Positions 21,405-33,763 of a stretch of DNA of 64,000 bases are shown here, in pieces. Numbering within the stretch: the stretch's first letter is position 1; every line of letters begins with the position of its first letter. The position numbers and the translations under genes are program-made. This stretch comes from Misgurnus anguillicaudatus (Eukaryota > Chordata > Actinopteri > Cypriniformes > Cobitidae), in the NCBI RefSeq assembly GCF_027580225.2, contig NC_073355.2, forward strand, positions 16,993,501 through 17,057,500. The letters are read 5' to 3'. The notes under the pieces are model-generated. The model saw only the letters and a list, made by a program, of their open reading frames with translations, was not told the DNA's origin and ran no database searches.

Positions 21405-21704
21405 GTGAATCCTCAATGTACCCTGGACTCGGTTAACTCTACTTCAACCACGACAGGCACTAAGCTGAGAGCTCTGTGTGTTTACTCTCGAGTCTCTTTT
21501 GTAGACGGCACTTCTAAGACTCGCAAAGAGGTCCTCAGAAAACAGAAGCCACAGCTTTATGCACTGGTGGACAGAGTCATGCGTGCATTAAAACTCTCAA
21601 AGCTGTACGCAAACGATGACGACATCTTTGGTTTGATCGAACTTTGCTTTGAACATAAGAAACAGGTGTATATGTGCCTTGGAAACTGTTGTGCAGCCTC
21701 TTAA
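21405..21704 (+). CDS. Unrecognised 99-codon reading frame, possible orphan exon
   Basis: I do not recognise this protein. The frame looks more like coding sequence than its neighbours: mixed residues, few low-complexity runs, and a charged helix-like stretch (KTRKEVLRKQKPQLYALVDR then VMRALKLSKLYANDDDIFGL). A possible acceptor (cacgacag, ending 21456) and donor (AACAG|gtgtat, exon end 21665) would frame a 209 bp exon covering just that stretch, ending at a codon boundary. No matching neighbouring exons are seen, so it could equally be a transposon or pseudogene fragment. Confidence 0.3.
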   Translation: MNPQCTLDSVNSTSTTTGTKLRALCVYSRVSFVDGTSKTRKEVLRKQKPQLYALVDRVMRALKLSKLYANDDDIFGLIELCFEHKKQVYMCLGNCCAAS

Positions 21705-22016
21705 TGACAGGTGCATGGGTTTCTGTGAGGGGTTTTGGCCACCGGTTCCTTTAATTGTTTTGCAGCTCCCTTCAGGATTCTGATTAAGCTCACTATCTCA
21801 TATTGGACTTGTAATTAATTCTGGAACACGGTGTTAGACTCGGGTTCAAAAAAAACTCAGCTGCTTAATTGAAAAGGAAAGATCATTAGGGTTCTCTGCC
21901 GCAGTATCAAAAACAAGTCAGAAGAACGAAATAAAAACAAAATGACTTTCATTAGCAAACGGCACATCCCCTGGATATCCTAACATATGCAGTGTTTTTC
22001 TCAATAGGCTTTATGT

Positions 22017-22191
22017 CCAGCTGCACTACTTCCTGAACTTCAGCCAGCTCCTTGTTTCCTGTCTGCCATTATTGGACAAACTGATTAATCCAGGTGTGCC
22101 TGACCTCAGTAGTCACAACAATAATCAGACACAACTGGATTAATCAGTTTCAGTTCAGTTCAGTTCAGTCCAGGAAGTAGTGCAGCTGGGC
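22017..22191. mobile_element. Small foldback element (CCAGCTGCACTACTTCCTG arms)
   Basis: ccagctgcactacttcctg at 22017 and its exact inverse caggaagtagtgcagctgg at 22173-22191, with inner complementary pieces (actgattaatcca / ggattaatcagt) and a short cagtt repeat at 22150-22172. Confidence 0.8.
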
Positions 22192-25100
22192 ATTCTGGCC
22201 CTGGTGACCCCTGGCGCGGCCCCTGTGATCAAAGCTAGCAGGTGAAGGTTTGAAGGTCCTTACTCATCATCAAATACTGATCTGATACTGTGGTTCACAC
22301 TTCTGATTAAAGACACATCGGACACTGGCCCTGTCTTTACTCCATCTGTAATGATGACTGCAGTCTACTGTGGTGCAGGTATAATGTGCTTTTGACCAAG
22401 TAACAGTGACGAGACGCTCTCTGGCTCCCTGCGGCTCCGTGTCAGAAAGTCATTTTGTTGTGCTATACAACTTGTGCCCATTTTTTTTTAGGTCTTTGAC
22501 AACCAGAAAATGAGTTTTCTTGCTTGAGCTAACAAAGGAAAGATGTGGAAGTAAAACTGGATTTAAAACGATCACAATATATTCAATATATGTTAAACCT
22601 TGTTACTCTGCAAAAGACAATCTTTTATTTTTTTACTTCCTATTTTAATGAAATTTTTTAATTCAATGTTGAAAATAAAACGGGAGCATCTGTAGGCTTT
22701 GAAAATTGTAGATTAGTAGATGTATTGAAAGGGAAAGGTTATAATGGATTTATGGAAATGAATATTCGCATTCACAAAATTACATTAGCTATACTTTCTA
22801 AAATTTAAATCAGAGATGCTATGGAGCATCTCTATGACATAACAGTAAATATAAAGCTTATATAGGCATATATTCAGAGGCATCATGCCCATTCAAACTA
22901 AGGGGGGAACGTGCCCCCTTGTTTTTTTTTGCCAAATGGATTGCAACGGCATGCAACCTTAAAATCAAAAAAGCGTCCATTAATCTGTTATTTGACTTTT
23001 AATCTGTTTAATATTCTGTGCTGCATCCTTATTGTCACTTTTCGGAAATTTTCGCCATTTTGATAGTGTTTTTATCATGTTACTTACTTTATTTAGGCGG
23101 CAGGCAGTCGCAGACGTCATTAGCGTCTGAGCGCGCTCACGAGCTCTTTGCTGTTGCTGCTGGATTTTGCTACCTGAGGAATTAAAACGCGTAAGAAACG
23201 CTCACAACATTTCCAAACCCCAGTACGGTAATGTGCAGTTAACGTCCTTTGTGTAGAAAATGTATGGTTTAAAATGCGACCGTCTCGACGTTATATTAGT
23301 AGAGATTTCTAGATTAATCTTGGTACTTCGCCAAAGTTCACCAGATTTCACGGGGGCGCGGAATCACACATGTTCAGATATGAGGTAAAATTTGATGCAA
23401 TAATGCGTTCCTCTAATAATTTTATATACATTTTTTAAAAATCATTATTGAACATTAAAATCAATCACGTACGTGGCTCTATGTCATTTTCGTTGTTTAT
23501 ACATTTTATAGGATAGTTGTTGTGCAAAATGCATTAATGACACAATTAAACAAGTCATTTATTAAAACTTAAATAAATACAACATGCCGTTTCAGATGTA
23601 AATATGATACTAATAAGTTATTATTCCGATTGAATGTATTTGATATGAAAGTTAGTCAACACTTTTATTTTGGAGGTTTTTGCATGAACGCAGGGGTGTT
23701 CAGATTGTTAGAAATATAAGTGCCATGGAAAGGACTGAAAGCACTGTAATATTTCGTTTGATGTTTGTGTATGCACACATTTAAAAAAATGCCCCATGCA
23801 AAAGGTGCCGCCGCCCCTGTGCATATTGTGTGAATGCATATAGTTATCACAGAATTTATTTAGTTAAGACCATTAATATATAAATAAGGGATATAAAGCA
23901 TATAAACATTTCATGTCCGAAATAAAGCTTTTGGAGAAATGCACTACTTTTTAGACAATTTCAGATAAAATAATATATATTCCCATTATTACTTTCTATT
24001 ACAGCCATAAAATATTTTGCCGCCCATAAAAGGGTCGCAGGTCTGTAAGGTAGCAGAACAAAATGAATTTACCGTATGTGTCACTAACATAAAAAAACAC
24101 TCTCATGAGTATAATCTTGACACATGCTGCCTCTCAAAGTACAATGCTGAGGCAGGATTGGTGTAACATCAGTGGATGCTGCAGTCTCCATGGTTACCAC
24201 TGTTCAAAGATGCACTGGGTTTCAAATAGCTCAGATGAAGTAGCGCAGAAGTGAAGATTTCGAAGATTGCCCTTGAAAAACTTTCTAATTGTTTATACGT
24301 CACCTTGAGAACATGCAAAACTGTGACTGCATAATTTAGGGATGCTAACACACTGCACTAAAGTAGGTTTTTAAACACATTTAGTTGCCTCAATACGAGG
24401 TTTTGAATATAGAAATTATGTTTGGGATAATGCTTTTTAAATGTATTCATCTTGAATAATTGATGTGCTTGAATTAAATGTGACTGATTATGTATATATT
24501 TAGGATTAACCTTCAGTCTGACAGATTACCATACCACATATCAATAGAAAGATTGATCACCCACAGTAAACAGACACGGTCACCATTAAAACAAGGAGAA
24601 ACGTTTATTATTGCAGTTTAGTTCCGCAAATTCAAGAAAACTCGTCTTAGTACTCGGCTGTTTAAATTTCATGTATTTTATTGTAGTACTCAAAACCTCT
24701 TCATAAAAGAGTATTTGAAAGTCTGGAGGACACAAGTTTTCATGCACTGCTTACTAATCTCGTCTCTCTGAAGTTTTGTTTTTTGAAAATGATTTTACTC
24801 AATAGAAAAGTCATGTAGTGTGGGTGATCCTACTGAAAACAAAACCAATAAACCCACAGAAAGGGTTCAATTTAAGCTGTCTGGCACATTGGTAAATATC
24901 ACAGTTTCTGCTCTTAGTACAAACAGTGCTCTGTGTTCCATTATCTGGTTCTGTAGCAAAATGACTCATTGTTTGTGAAGTGAATTAAATAATGCAGCAT
25001 AAGTATTCGTGTGTGGAAGTAATTGCACAAACTGTGGGGCATCCCTGGTATTTTGCTTTGAATGTGATATCTTAAAGGCTGTGCGAAAAGTCAGATGTAA

Positions 25101-25252
25101 ATAGTCTAAAGAAATATTTGTCATTCATTCCACGCCATTAATTTAGTTTTTTTAAAGGTTTCAGAATAATCTCTTGACTATTTTATCAGTAGTGTGTAAA
25201 TACCTTACAAAATAAACTCTTTTGTTTTTATCTACATACACCTTACATGGAA
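22192..25252. other. Long stretch without a supported gene
   Basis: 22875-23830 begins with a transposon-like phrase (gaggcatcatgcccattcaa ... cgtgccccctt) and may be a decayed element. Otherwise I see no reading frame, RNA gene or repeat that I can defend. Confidence 0.5.
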
Positions 25253-27330
25253 AGCCCTGTCCCAATTGGCACACTTCGGACTTCTTGACTTCCACTTTGA
25301 TGACATCATGTAGTGCAGACCTTAGGGACCCTTGACGCGAGTCCACGAGGGCGCACCGGAGTCATATGTTTTGGGACAGACTCGAGTGTCACGCCGGAAA
25401 TAGGAAGAGAAGTTGCCCATCAGTGTGAACTCCTCCTTTCTGTCATCTGATTGGTCTGATTGCTCTTTCGCAAGGACTTCTGGGTTGGTAAAGTGCGCGA
25501 AGATTGCAGCAGTGCGGGCTTCACCAAAGACCTGTGATGTGTGATAATGACAGATGGGACACCCTAAGCGAGCACCTGCAATTTAAGGCCACGAGACTGA
25601 AAGTCCACATGAAATGCGCCATTTGGGACAGGGCTTCGCGCACTTTACCAACCCAGAAGTCTTTGCGAAAGAGCAATCAGATCAATCATATGACAGAAGG
25701 GAAGAGTTCACACTGATGGGCAACTTCTCTTCCTATTTCCAACGTGACACCTTAGTCTGTCCCAAAATACCACTCCGGTGCGTCCTTGTGGACTGTCGTC
25801 AAGGGTCCCTAAGGTATGCACTACATGATGTCATCAAAGTGTGGACTCTGAGGAAGTCCATAAGTGCATAGTTTGCCATTTGGGACAGGGCCTAAGCGAG
25901 CACTCGCAATTTAAGGCCACGAGACTGAAAGTCCACATGAAGTGCACCATTTGGGACAGGGCCGAAGTCGCCATTTCACGCACTATGTTTCTACAGTTGC
26001 CCTAAATGGATAAACAGATGGGACACCCTATAGACTTGTAGATATAGGCCCTGTCCCAAATGACGCACTTCATGTAGACTTTCGTTCTCATGGCTTTAAA
26101 TTGCGCAAGCTTGCTTAGTCTACGGGTCTGTAGGGTGTCCCATCTGTCATTTTTTAAGCTTCGAAGTGTGCTCATCAGTGCCCCCTTTGCATCCTTGTTG
26201 CAGTCTTCGGCGAAGCCAGCACTGCAGCAGGCTTCGCGCACTTTACCAACCCAGAAGTTCTTGCGAAAGAACAATCAGACCAATCAGACAACAGAAGGGA
26301 AGAGTTCACTTTGATGGGCAACTTCTCTTCCTATTTCCGGCGGGACACTTGAGTCGGTCCCAAAATACAACTCCGGTGCGTCCTTGTGGACCCTCGTCAA
26401 GGGTCCCTAAGGTCTGCACTACATCATGTCATCAAAGTGTGGACTCTGAGGAAGCCCATAAGTGCATAGTGTGCCATTTGGGACAGGGCCTAAGCGAGCA
26501 CCCGCAATTTAAGGCCACGAGATTGAAAGTCCACATAAAGTGCACCATTTGGGACAGGGCCAAAGTCGCCATTTCACGCGCCATGTTTTTACAGTAGAAC
26601 TAAACGGACAAACAGATGGGACACCCTACGGACTTATAGATATAGGCCCTGTCCCAAATGGCGCACTTCATGTGGACGTTCGTTCTCGTAGCTTTAAATT
26701 GCGCAAGCTCGCTTAGTCTACGGGTCTGTAGGGTGTCCCATCTGTCATTTTTAAGTTTCGAAGTGTGCTCATCAGCGCCCCCTTTGCATCCTTGATGCAG
26801 GCTTTGCGCACTTTACCAACCCAGAAGTCCTTGCGAAAGAGCAATCAGACCATTCAGATGACGGAAGGGAGCAGGTCACACTAATGGGCAACTTCTCATC
26901 CTATTTTCAGGTCTGTCTCAAAATATGATTCCGGTGCGCCCTCGTGGACTCTCGTCAAGGGTCCCTAAGGTCTGCACTACATGATGTCATCAAGTGTGGA
27001 CTCTGAGGAAGTCCATAAGTCCAGAGTGTGCCATTTGGGACAGGGCCCATGATGGTGCACCTGAGTCGTAGTTTGGGACAGACTCGAGCATCATGCCGGA
27101 AATAGGAAGGGAAGTTGTCACTGTGAACTCCTCCCATCTGTCATCTGATTGTTCTCTCGCAAGGACTTCTGGGTTGGTAAAGTGCGTGGAGCCTGCAGCA
27201 GTGCGGGCTTCACCGAAGACCGCATCAGGGTGCGAAGTGGGCACTAATGAGTAAAAATGACAGATGTGACACCCTACAGACTTGTAGACTAAGCAAGGCC
27301 ACAAACCCGAAAGTCCATCATCAGACGATG
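25253..27330. repeat. Mosaic array of one inverted-repeat element (GGCCCTGTCCCAAATGG)
   Basis: The end motif ggccctgtcccaaatgg or its inverse ccatttgggacagggcc occurs about nine times (near 25253, 25619, 25875, 25947, 26047, 26473, 26546, 26645 and 27030). Between them the same modules recur in either direction: 'actttaccaacccagaagt', 'cttctcttcctatttcc', 'ggtgcgtccttgtgga', 'gcactacatgatgtcatca', 'gatgggacaccctaa'. The array reads as several copies of a roughly 400 bp transposon inserted in or rearranged with each other. The short open frames here (25161-27334, both strands) are shadows of the repeats. Confidence 0.8.
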
Positions 27331-28539
27331 ACACGTTTTTCCTGTGGTGGCTACCGTAGCTTCTATGGATTTCGAAATGGAGGGGTGAGCTGTGGACTGA
27401 GTCGTTGGTTGCAATTCACAATCTCACCACTAGATGCCACTGAAAATCTATGTGGACCTTTAAGTGAATGTGAAGTCTATCAATACAGTATAAGACACTA
27501 ATCAAATTAACAGGAGACACTTTATTTGAGATAGAATTAAAGTTAGGTTCAATATACAAAATCTGAATACAAAATCGGCAAAATGTTAGTATTTTAAAAA
27601 AAAAATACAGTTCAAATTTTACATACCCTTGATGTTATCTGGTTGATCAACAGTTATTTCATGTTTTGTGATTGTTGTTCATGAGTCTTTTGTTTGAACC
27701 GAGTCTTTAAATGCGCAAAAGTCCTCCAGGTCCTGCACATTCTGTGCTTTTCAGCATCTTTTGTATGTTTGACCCTTTTCTAAGATTGACTATATGATGT
27801 TGAGATTTCACCTTGAGGACAGATGAGAAACTCATGCACAACTATTGCAAAAGACACAAACATTCACTGATGCTGAAGAAGACAACATGATACATTAAGA
27901 GCCAGGGGCACCAAAACTTTGGAACAAGATGTTCTATGTTATTTGATATTACCATTTTGCCATTTTGAAGCTACATAAAATATTTACATGTTTCCCTGAA
28001 AACAAAATGTACCCCTGGCTCGTAATGTTTCTTGTTGTTGTCATACTGAATGAAAAAAAACATAGCCATGTATAAACTGCTCTGTCTGCTATCTCCAATA
28101 TTACAGGTGTGAAAAATCAGTTCCTATTGTATGGTGCTCATTCAGAATCAAGGTTATATCTTTACTGTAGCGGTTCTGCAAAACAATAGAAAAAACAGAT
28201 GTGTGTGCTCTTTTATAGCCAAGACATCTCTTCTACTCAACATTTGAAACAGTGAAGTTAACACAAATCATCTTATAATTTAATTGAAAGATATTCATTC
28301 ATAAGACAAAAGAAACTATCCAAATGACCCTGATCAAACGTTAACATACCCTGGTGATTTTGGCCTGATAACATGCACACAAGTTGACACAAACGGGTTT
28401 GAATGGCTAATAAAGGTAACCATCCTCACCTGTGATCTGTTTGCTTTTATAGTGTGTATAAAAGGTCAGTGGGTTTTTGGACTCTTCAGACCCTTGCAGC
28501 TTTCATTCAGCGCTGCATTGACGTTTCTGGATTCTGAGT

Positions 28540-28680
28540 CAAGGGGAAAGCAAAAAAACTGTCAAAGGATCTGCGGGAAAAGGTAGTTGTATAAAACAGG
28601 AAAGGGATATAAAAAAATATCCAAGGAATTTAGAATGCCAATCAGCAGTGTTCAAACTGGAATTAAGAAGTGGAAAATAA
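28540..28680 (+). pseudogene. Tc1 transposase, N-terminal helix-turn-helix remnant
   Basis: Reads KGKAKKLSKDLREKVVV in one frame, then, after a frameshift, KTGKGYKKISKEFRMP and ISSVQTGIKKWK. This is the paired-like DNA-binding domain of Tc1 transposases (LSKDLR and GYKKISK are typical). The shift and the downstream insertions make it inactive. Confidence 0.85.
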
Positions 28681-28781
28681 TAAGTTATGTTATAACCACA
28701 GCCTAAAATGGCAGGAAAACAGTTTGGGATGCAAAGAAAAACCCACAAATAACTTCAGGTGAAATACGGGACTTTCTGGAA

Positions 28782-29094
28782 ACATACGCACTTTTGCTTG
28801 TCTGATTGCTGCAGGTTTTTGGAAATATAAGCCATTCTTGCTGTTTGAAATTGAGTTTAAACATTGATAAGCGCTCTTTTATATGTCTGACATTAACTAC
28901 GCATCGTTTAAAGGCGGAGATCTACTGCTCGGCTGCGCGCACAAGTTCAACTTCATTTGCGATTTATAGATTTGAAAGGGGTACGCGCGTTTTCTGCGCG
29001 TACGTTTGGTTTATGAATCACACGTACACATTTTTGTTAAATGATCGTAAGATCAAATGTAGGATGGTTGGAACACAGCATTTTATAAATGAGG
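28782..29094. mobile_element. Insertion inside the Tc1 transposase
   Basis: The Tc1 sequence stops after ggactttctggaaac and resumes at ggtgtggctgttttaagatg. The intervening piece ends acagcattttataaatgagg, like the tail of a common fish repeat. Boundaries are approximate. Confidence 0.6.
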
Positions 29095-29417
29095 CCCCAG
29101 GTGTGGCTGTTTTAAGATGCACAATAACCAGGCATGGTCAAGTCGTCCAAAGATAGCCATTACTACGCAAATGCCACAAAGTATCCAGCTTACAATACGC
29201 CAAACAGCACAGAGACAAGCCTCAAACCTTCTGGCACAAAGTCATTGGGAGTGATGAGACCAAAATTTTGGCCACAACCATAAATGCTACATTTGTAGAG
29301 GAGCCAACAAGGTCTATGATGAAAGGTACACCATTCCTACTGTGAAACAAGAAGGTGGATCACTGATGTTTTGGGGATGTGTGAGCTGAGATTTGATCAA
29401 AATTGATGGCAAGACAA
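29095..29417 (+). pseudogene. Tc1 transposase, catalytic middle remnant
   Basis: In shifting frames it reads GVAVLRCTITRHGQVVQR, then a stretch around the first catalytic Asp (VMRPKFWPQP / DQNFGHN), and KQEGGSLMFWGCVS, the conserved strand of Tc1 DDE domains. It stops where the AT-rich element begins at 29418. Confidence 0.8.
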
Positions 29418-29689
29418 CCCTTATGCAACAAAAATATATTTCTCAATATATTACATGACAATATATTTAATGTGTCTCCATATATTGTGAAATTTACATA
29501 GTAATATATATCATGATATATTATATAAAAATATATTTAATATATGTAAGTGATATATTGCAATATATTATACAATACTGCAATTATTGCCGTTTTCATA
29601 TATTGATTAAATACATCTCATTATACTATTTAATATATCCCATAATATATTGGAAATATATGAAGTAATATATTGATGCATATATTCTA

Positions 29690-30560
29690 AATGTATGTAA
29701 TATATTGAAGTATATATTGGCAATATAGTAATATGTTGATACATATATTTTAAATGTATGTAATATATTGATACATATATTCTAAATGTATGTAATAGAT
29801 TGCAGTATATATTGGCAATATATGGAGTAATATGTTGATACATATATTCTATATGTATGTAATATATTGCAGTATATATTGGCAATATATGGAGTAATAT
29901 GTTGATACATATATTTTAAATGTATGTAATATATTGATACATATATTCTATATGTATGTAATATATTGCAGTATATATTGGCAATATATGGAGTAATATG
30001 TTGATACATATGTTCTATATGTATGTAATATATTGCAGTATATATTGGCAATATATGGAGTAATATGTTGATAAATATATTCTAAATGTATGTAATATAT
30101 TGCAGTATATATTGGCAATATATGTAGTAATATGTTGATAAATATATTCTATATGTATGTAATATATTGCAGTATATATTGGCAATATATGGAGTAATAT
30201 GTTGATACATATATTCTTTATGTATGTAATATATTGCAGTATATATTGGCAATATATGGAGTAATATGTTGATACATATATTCTTTATGTATGTAATATA
30301 TTGCAGTATATATTGGCAATATATGGAGTAATATGTTGATACATATATACTTTATGTATGTAATATATTGCAGTATATATTGGCAATATATGGAGTAATA
30401 TGTTGATAAATATAATCTTAATGTATGTAATATATTGCAGTATATATTGGCGATATATGGAGTAATATGTTGATGCATATATTCTTTATGTATGCAATAT
30501 ATTGCAGTATATTGTAAAATACATGAGTAATATGTTGATACATATATTCTATATATATGT
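29690..30560. repeat. 67 bp AT-rich tandem repeat (satellite-like)
   Basis: About 12-13 units of roughly 67 bp; the core phrases are attgcagtatatattggcaa, tatatggagtaatatgttga and tacatatattctttatgtat. Some units are shortened. The reverse strand has long open frames encoding repeated YIANIYCNILHT-type peptides, because TAA/TAG/TGA happen to be rare in that strand's words. Confidence 0.9.
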
Positions 30561-30839
30561 AATTTATTGCAGAATATTGATAAATATAAATAATTGCCGC
30601 TTTTAATATATTGCACGTGAATATAATATATGTGTTTATATATCTCAAAATATATGCAATATTATATTTATAAATATCCGCCATATTGTATTCCGATTGA
30701 TATGCAAAAATGTATTAACAATATATGTACAGATATAGTGTCACATGTATGTTTACTATATGGTAGAATATATTTTAAATAATATGTAAAATTATATAGA
30801 AATATATACATAAAAATATCTACACACATTTATACCACA

Positions 30840-32032
30840 TATTAACACAGACTAATGGATAATCTATCAAAAGCCACCTTTATTTTCTTTTAATCAGGCA
30901 CACATACTAAAACTAATTTTAGGTAGAGAGCTAAACAGACCTATTACAACCACAAGAGGTTTTGCACATGGTCAGACAATGTGGTTTGGTTTGCTTTACA
31001 TTACATAAATGTCTTGCATTACATTAACATAAATTACATTTTAAAAGAGTGACATAAAACAGAAAATATACAAAATATAAATTAAAGCAATTTAAATTAC
31101 CAAGGTCTATTTATTTCAAACTTTCAGTAGTGCCGTTATACAGTTAAAATACAATATAAACAAAATGCACAGACAATAATAGATAAATAAATAATAAACA
31201 AACTTTCAAGGAGCTTTGGCAATGTGTAAAAGCAAAGAAATAAATCGCCAAAAGAACAGGCCTTTATCCTGGCTAGGAGTCCATCTTGGCTCTTCACTGA
31301 TTTAAATGACTTATATAACCATGCTTTTGCACTTCACCTGGTGTCTTAGCTAGCATATTCTACTGTTGATGGATTTTCTAACATCAGCTTCGGCCGTGGA
31401 AACTGGTTTAAAACAGCATCTGTGGAACAAAACAACAACGATTACTCTCTCCCTTCTCACTCCTTCCCCTCTGGTTCACAAAACTCTCCTGGAAGAGATG
31501 CAATCAAAACTGGAAAGCACCACTTCTGAAAACTATGTACCTTGTAAACTTGAAGTTTTTCCTGGGTTGAGAGCATGCCAACCATCAGTCTCCTTCTTGA
31601 GTTTTACTGGTGGTTAGCAAACAGCTTTTAGGTGCAGTACCGCCACCTACTGATTAGGAGTATGAGTTAGGACTATAGGTCAGGACCTATCAGCCTCCTT
31701 GTTGCTAGTCTCTCTTATGTGTCCTGTCCTCTCCTCGCGCCTGAATCTCAGCTTCCTACTCAAGCATTATGCTCCATCGCCTTTGGCATGCGTTCTGGTT
31801 GAAGCAGTCGGTGCTGAGTAGAGTACTGACAAACGTAGAAAATGAAAGAAATGTCTCTGCTGTTTCAATAAAACTGTTATTTGTTTAATGCAGATTTTTG
31901 TCTTCAATATTTTCTTTAGGCTATATGCCATGCATATTCATGAATATGCTGTAGTTGTTTATTTGGAAAGTAAAAATTGTTAAATCATATATACATACAT
32001 ACATACATACATACATAGCACATGCATATATT
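30840..32032. other. Unique part of the AT-rich element
   Basis: No gene supported. 31366-31617 has an 83-codon open frame without recognisable motifs. A (CATA)n run lies at 31990-32018. Confidence 0.55.
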
Positions 32033-32537
32033 CATGGGCATTGCTAGATATAAAGCTCTACTGGGGCACAGGCCCCCCATTTTTTGCTGACTTTTTTGAA
32101 AGCCTGCTGTGTGCAAGAAGTGTGCAACACTTCTATACAGTGTCCTTTGCTTAACCCACTATTCTACAGTTCAACAGTTACTGCAAAAGATACATATATA
32201 CAAGTATAATCTTCATTATACCTAACATTATTACACATTTCTTGAAACTATGCCTCATATTCTCAAAACAGTAAAGACAATTCCATAAAGTCACACACAA
32301 TACTCCAAACATCATATTTTCAGGTCAAAATGAAGCTCTACACTCAAAACCATTCACTCTTACTGAAATACCAAACTTTTCCATCAGACAACACACACAA
32401 GCTTTCAAAAACACACACACTACAACATAGTATTACACACTGGTGCAATCAATTCAAATTAGCACATTTTTATTCATTCATGTGCTATACACAGCACTAC
32501 TGTAATTTTTTTATTATTTCGCCTCAACATCCCGTCT

Positions 32538-33762
32538 TACAGTTTTTTCCAATTGCTAACACACTAAAATTACATGAACAGCACAACTATTTAAACTGAC
32601 ACACAGAGAGCAACACCTCTTCTCAAGTCTCCAAAAGTCTAAACACATTTTCTGCTTTACACACATTTTGCAATTCACAATGGCACTTTTTAAATGCACT
32701 GAACACGGTTCTCTGCACAAGACACAACAATCTGACATAAAGTCACATTTGCCTTTTCAAAACACTACCATTCAAAATGACACTGCACGAGCTAAATGGC
32801 CAATATATGTGCCACCTGCCCAAACACCTGAATGGTTAATTGTTAACACTTCAATCAGGATGTAAGCACTAGAAAAGACCACAGGAACGTCATTGGCCAC
32901 AGAGCCATTATAGATCATTATAGACATCACAATGTGTGCTGCCATTTCCAATATGGATGGTGTCCTCCCCCGTCATGCCAACCTTGAACCATACAACACA
33001 GCCCATATTCTCACATTTCTAGAAAGATTTCACAACATTCTCATACCATCAGAGTGTATGAATGATGTAGACCAAAGAAACCGGTACGTTGTAGTATGGC
33101 ACAATGTGAGCTTTCATCGTGCAGCCCTAGTCCAAAACTGGTTTGCAGTCTACCAAACATTTATCGTGCAATACCTCCCACCATACTCGCCATTTTAAAC
33201 CCCATAGAAGAGTTATATGGAAGGTATATGACCAGCAGCCCTTTGTGTGCATGCCTCTTTTGCAGGCTATGAAAGAGACATGTGATGAGATTGATGTTGG
33301 TGCAATTTAGGGATGGATAAGGCGCTCAAGGCGCTTCTCCCCCGATGTCTGCAGGGAATATATTGCCTGTGATGTGGACGAGGCGTTGTGACTTGTTTGG
33401 TGAAAAATAAAAAAATTCAACAGCATGTGTGTGTATCTGCAAATATTTCTGTGCATGTGAACAATCTAATACATATTTTAGTATTATGGCAAAGCATACT
33501 AAAGAAAAGTGCGCTTTTCATTATGCCTAACTGTGTGTAGTTGGTTAGACAAAAATCTGGTAATATGAATGAAGTGTGTTCCAATTTGTGTCAAAGTTTG
33601 ATTTTGATAATGTTATATGTAGTTTCGGTTGGAGTGCTTCATTTTGTAGGATATATGTGGTATTTTGCTATTTGGGTGTGTGGTTTTGTAAATTGTGTTA
33701 TGTTTTTTGATAAAACCAGACTAGTTTGCAAAATTGTGTGTTAGCAATTGGAAAAAACTGTA
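32538..33762 (+). mobile_element. IS630/Tc1-like element, copy A (internally deleted)
   Basis: Left TACAGTTTTTTCCAATTGCT; right AGCAATTGGAAAAAACTGTA; TA at each edge fits the TA target of this superfamily. Inside, on the + strand, is a DDE domain remnant (about 32930-33395) without the N-terminal DNA-binding part. Copy B at 34699-35935 is nearly the same sequence in the same direction. Confidence 0.87.
32932..33395 (+). pseudogene. IS630-like transposase, DDE-domain remnant (copy A)
   Basis: Reads MCAAISNMDGVLPRHANLEP, then LTFLERFHNILIP, YVVVWHNVSFHRAALVQNWF and QYLPPYSPF, followed by a stop in place of the usual LNPIEE, which does continue in the DNA. PPYSPFLNPIEE and the NxxFHR strand identify the DDE domain of IS630/Tc1-like transposases. 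The second catalytic Asp, normally WDN, is His here (WHN). A short deletion just before the Met (near 32920) and later frameshifts complete the decay. Confidence 0.85.
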
Positions 33763-33763
33763 G

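Noticed and set aside
22875..23830. Possible large transposon between a 'gaggcatcatgcccattcaa' phrase and a 'ccgccgcccctgtg' phrase
   Set aside because: The two ends are not clear inverses and no target duplication is visible, so I could not define it.
29690..30560. Regular array resembling a CRISPR at first sight
   Set aside because: The units are contiguous and AT-rich with no unique spacers, in a vertebrate genome; it is satellite-like.
29607..30684. Tyrosine/isoleucine-rich minus-strand reading frames of 88-132 codons
   Set aside because: They are translations of a 67 bp AT-rich tandem repeat in several frames; no start context, domain or codon pattern supports coding.
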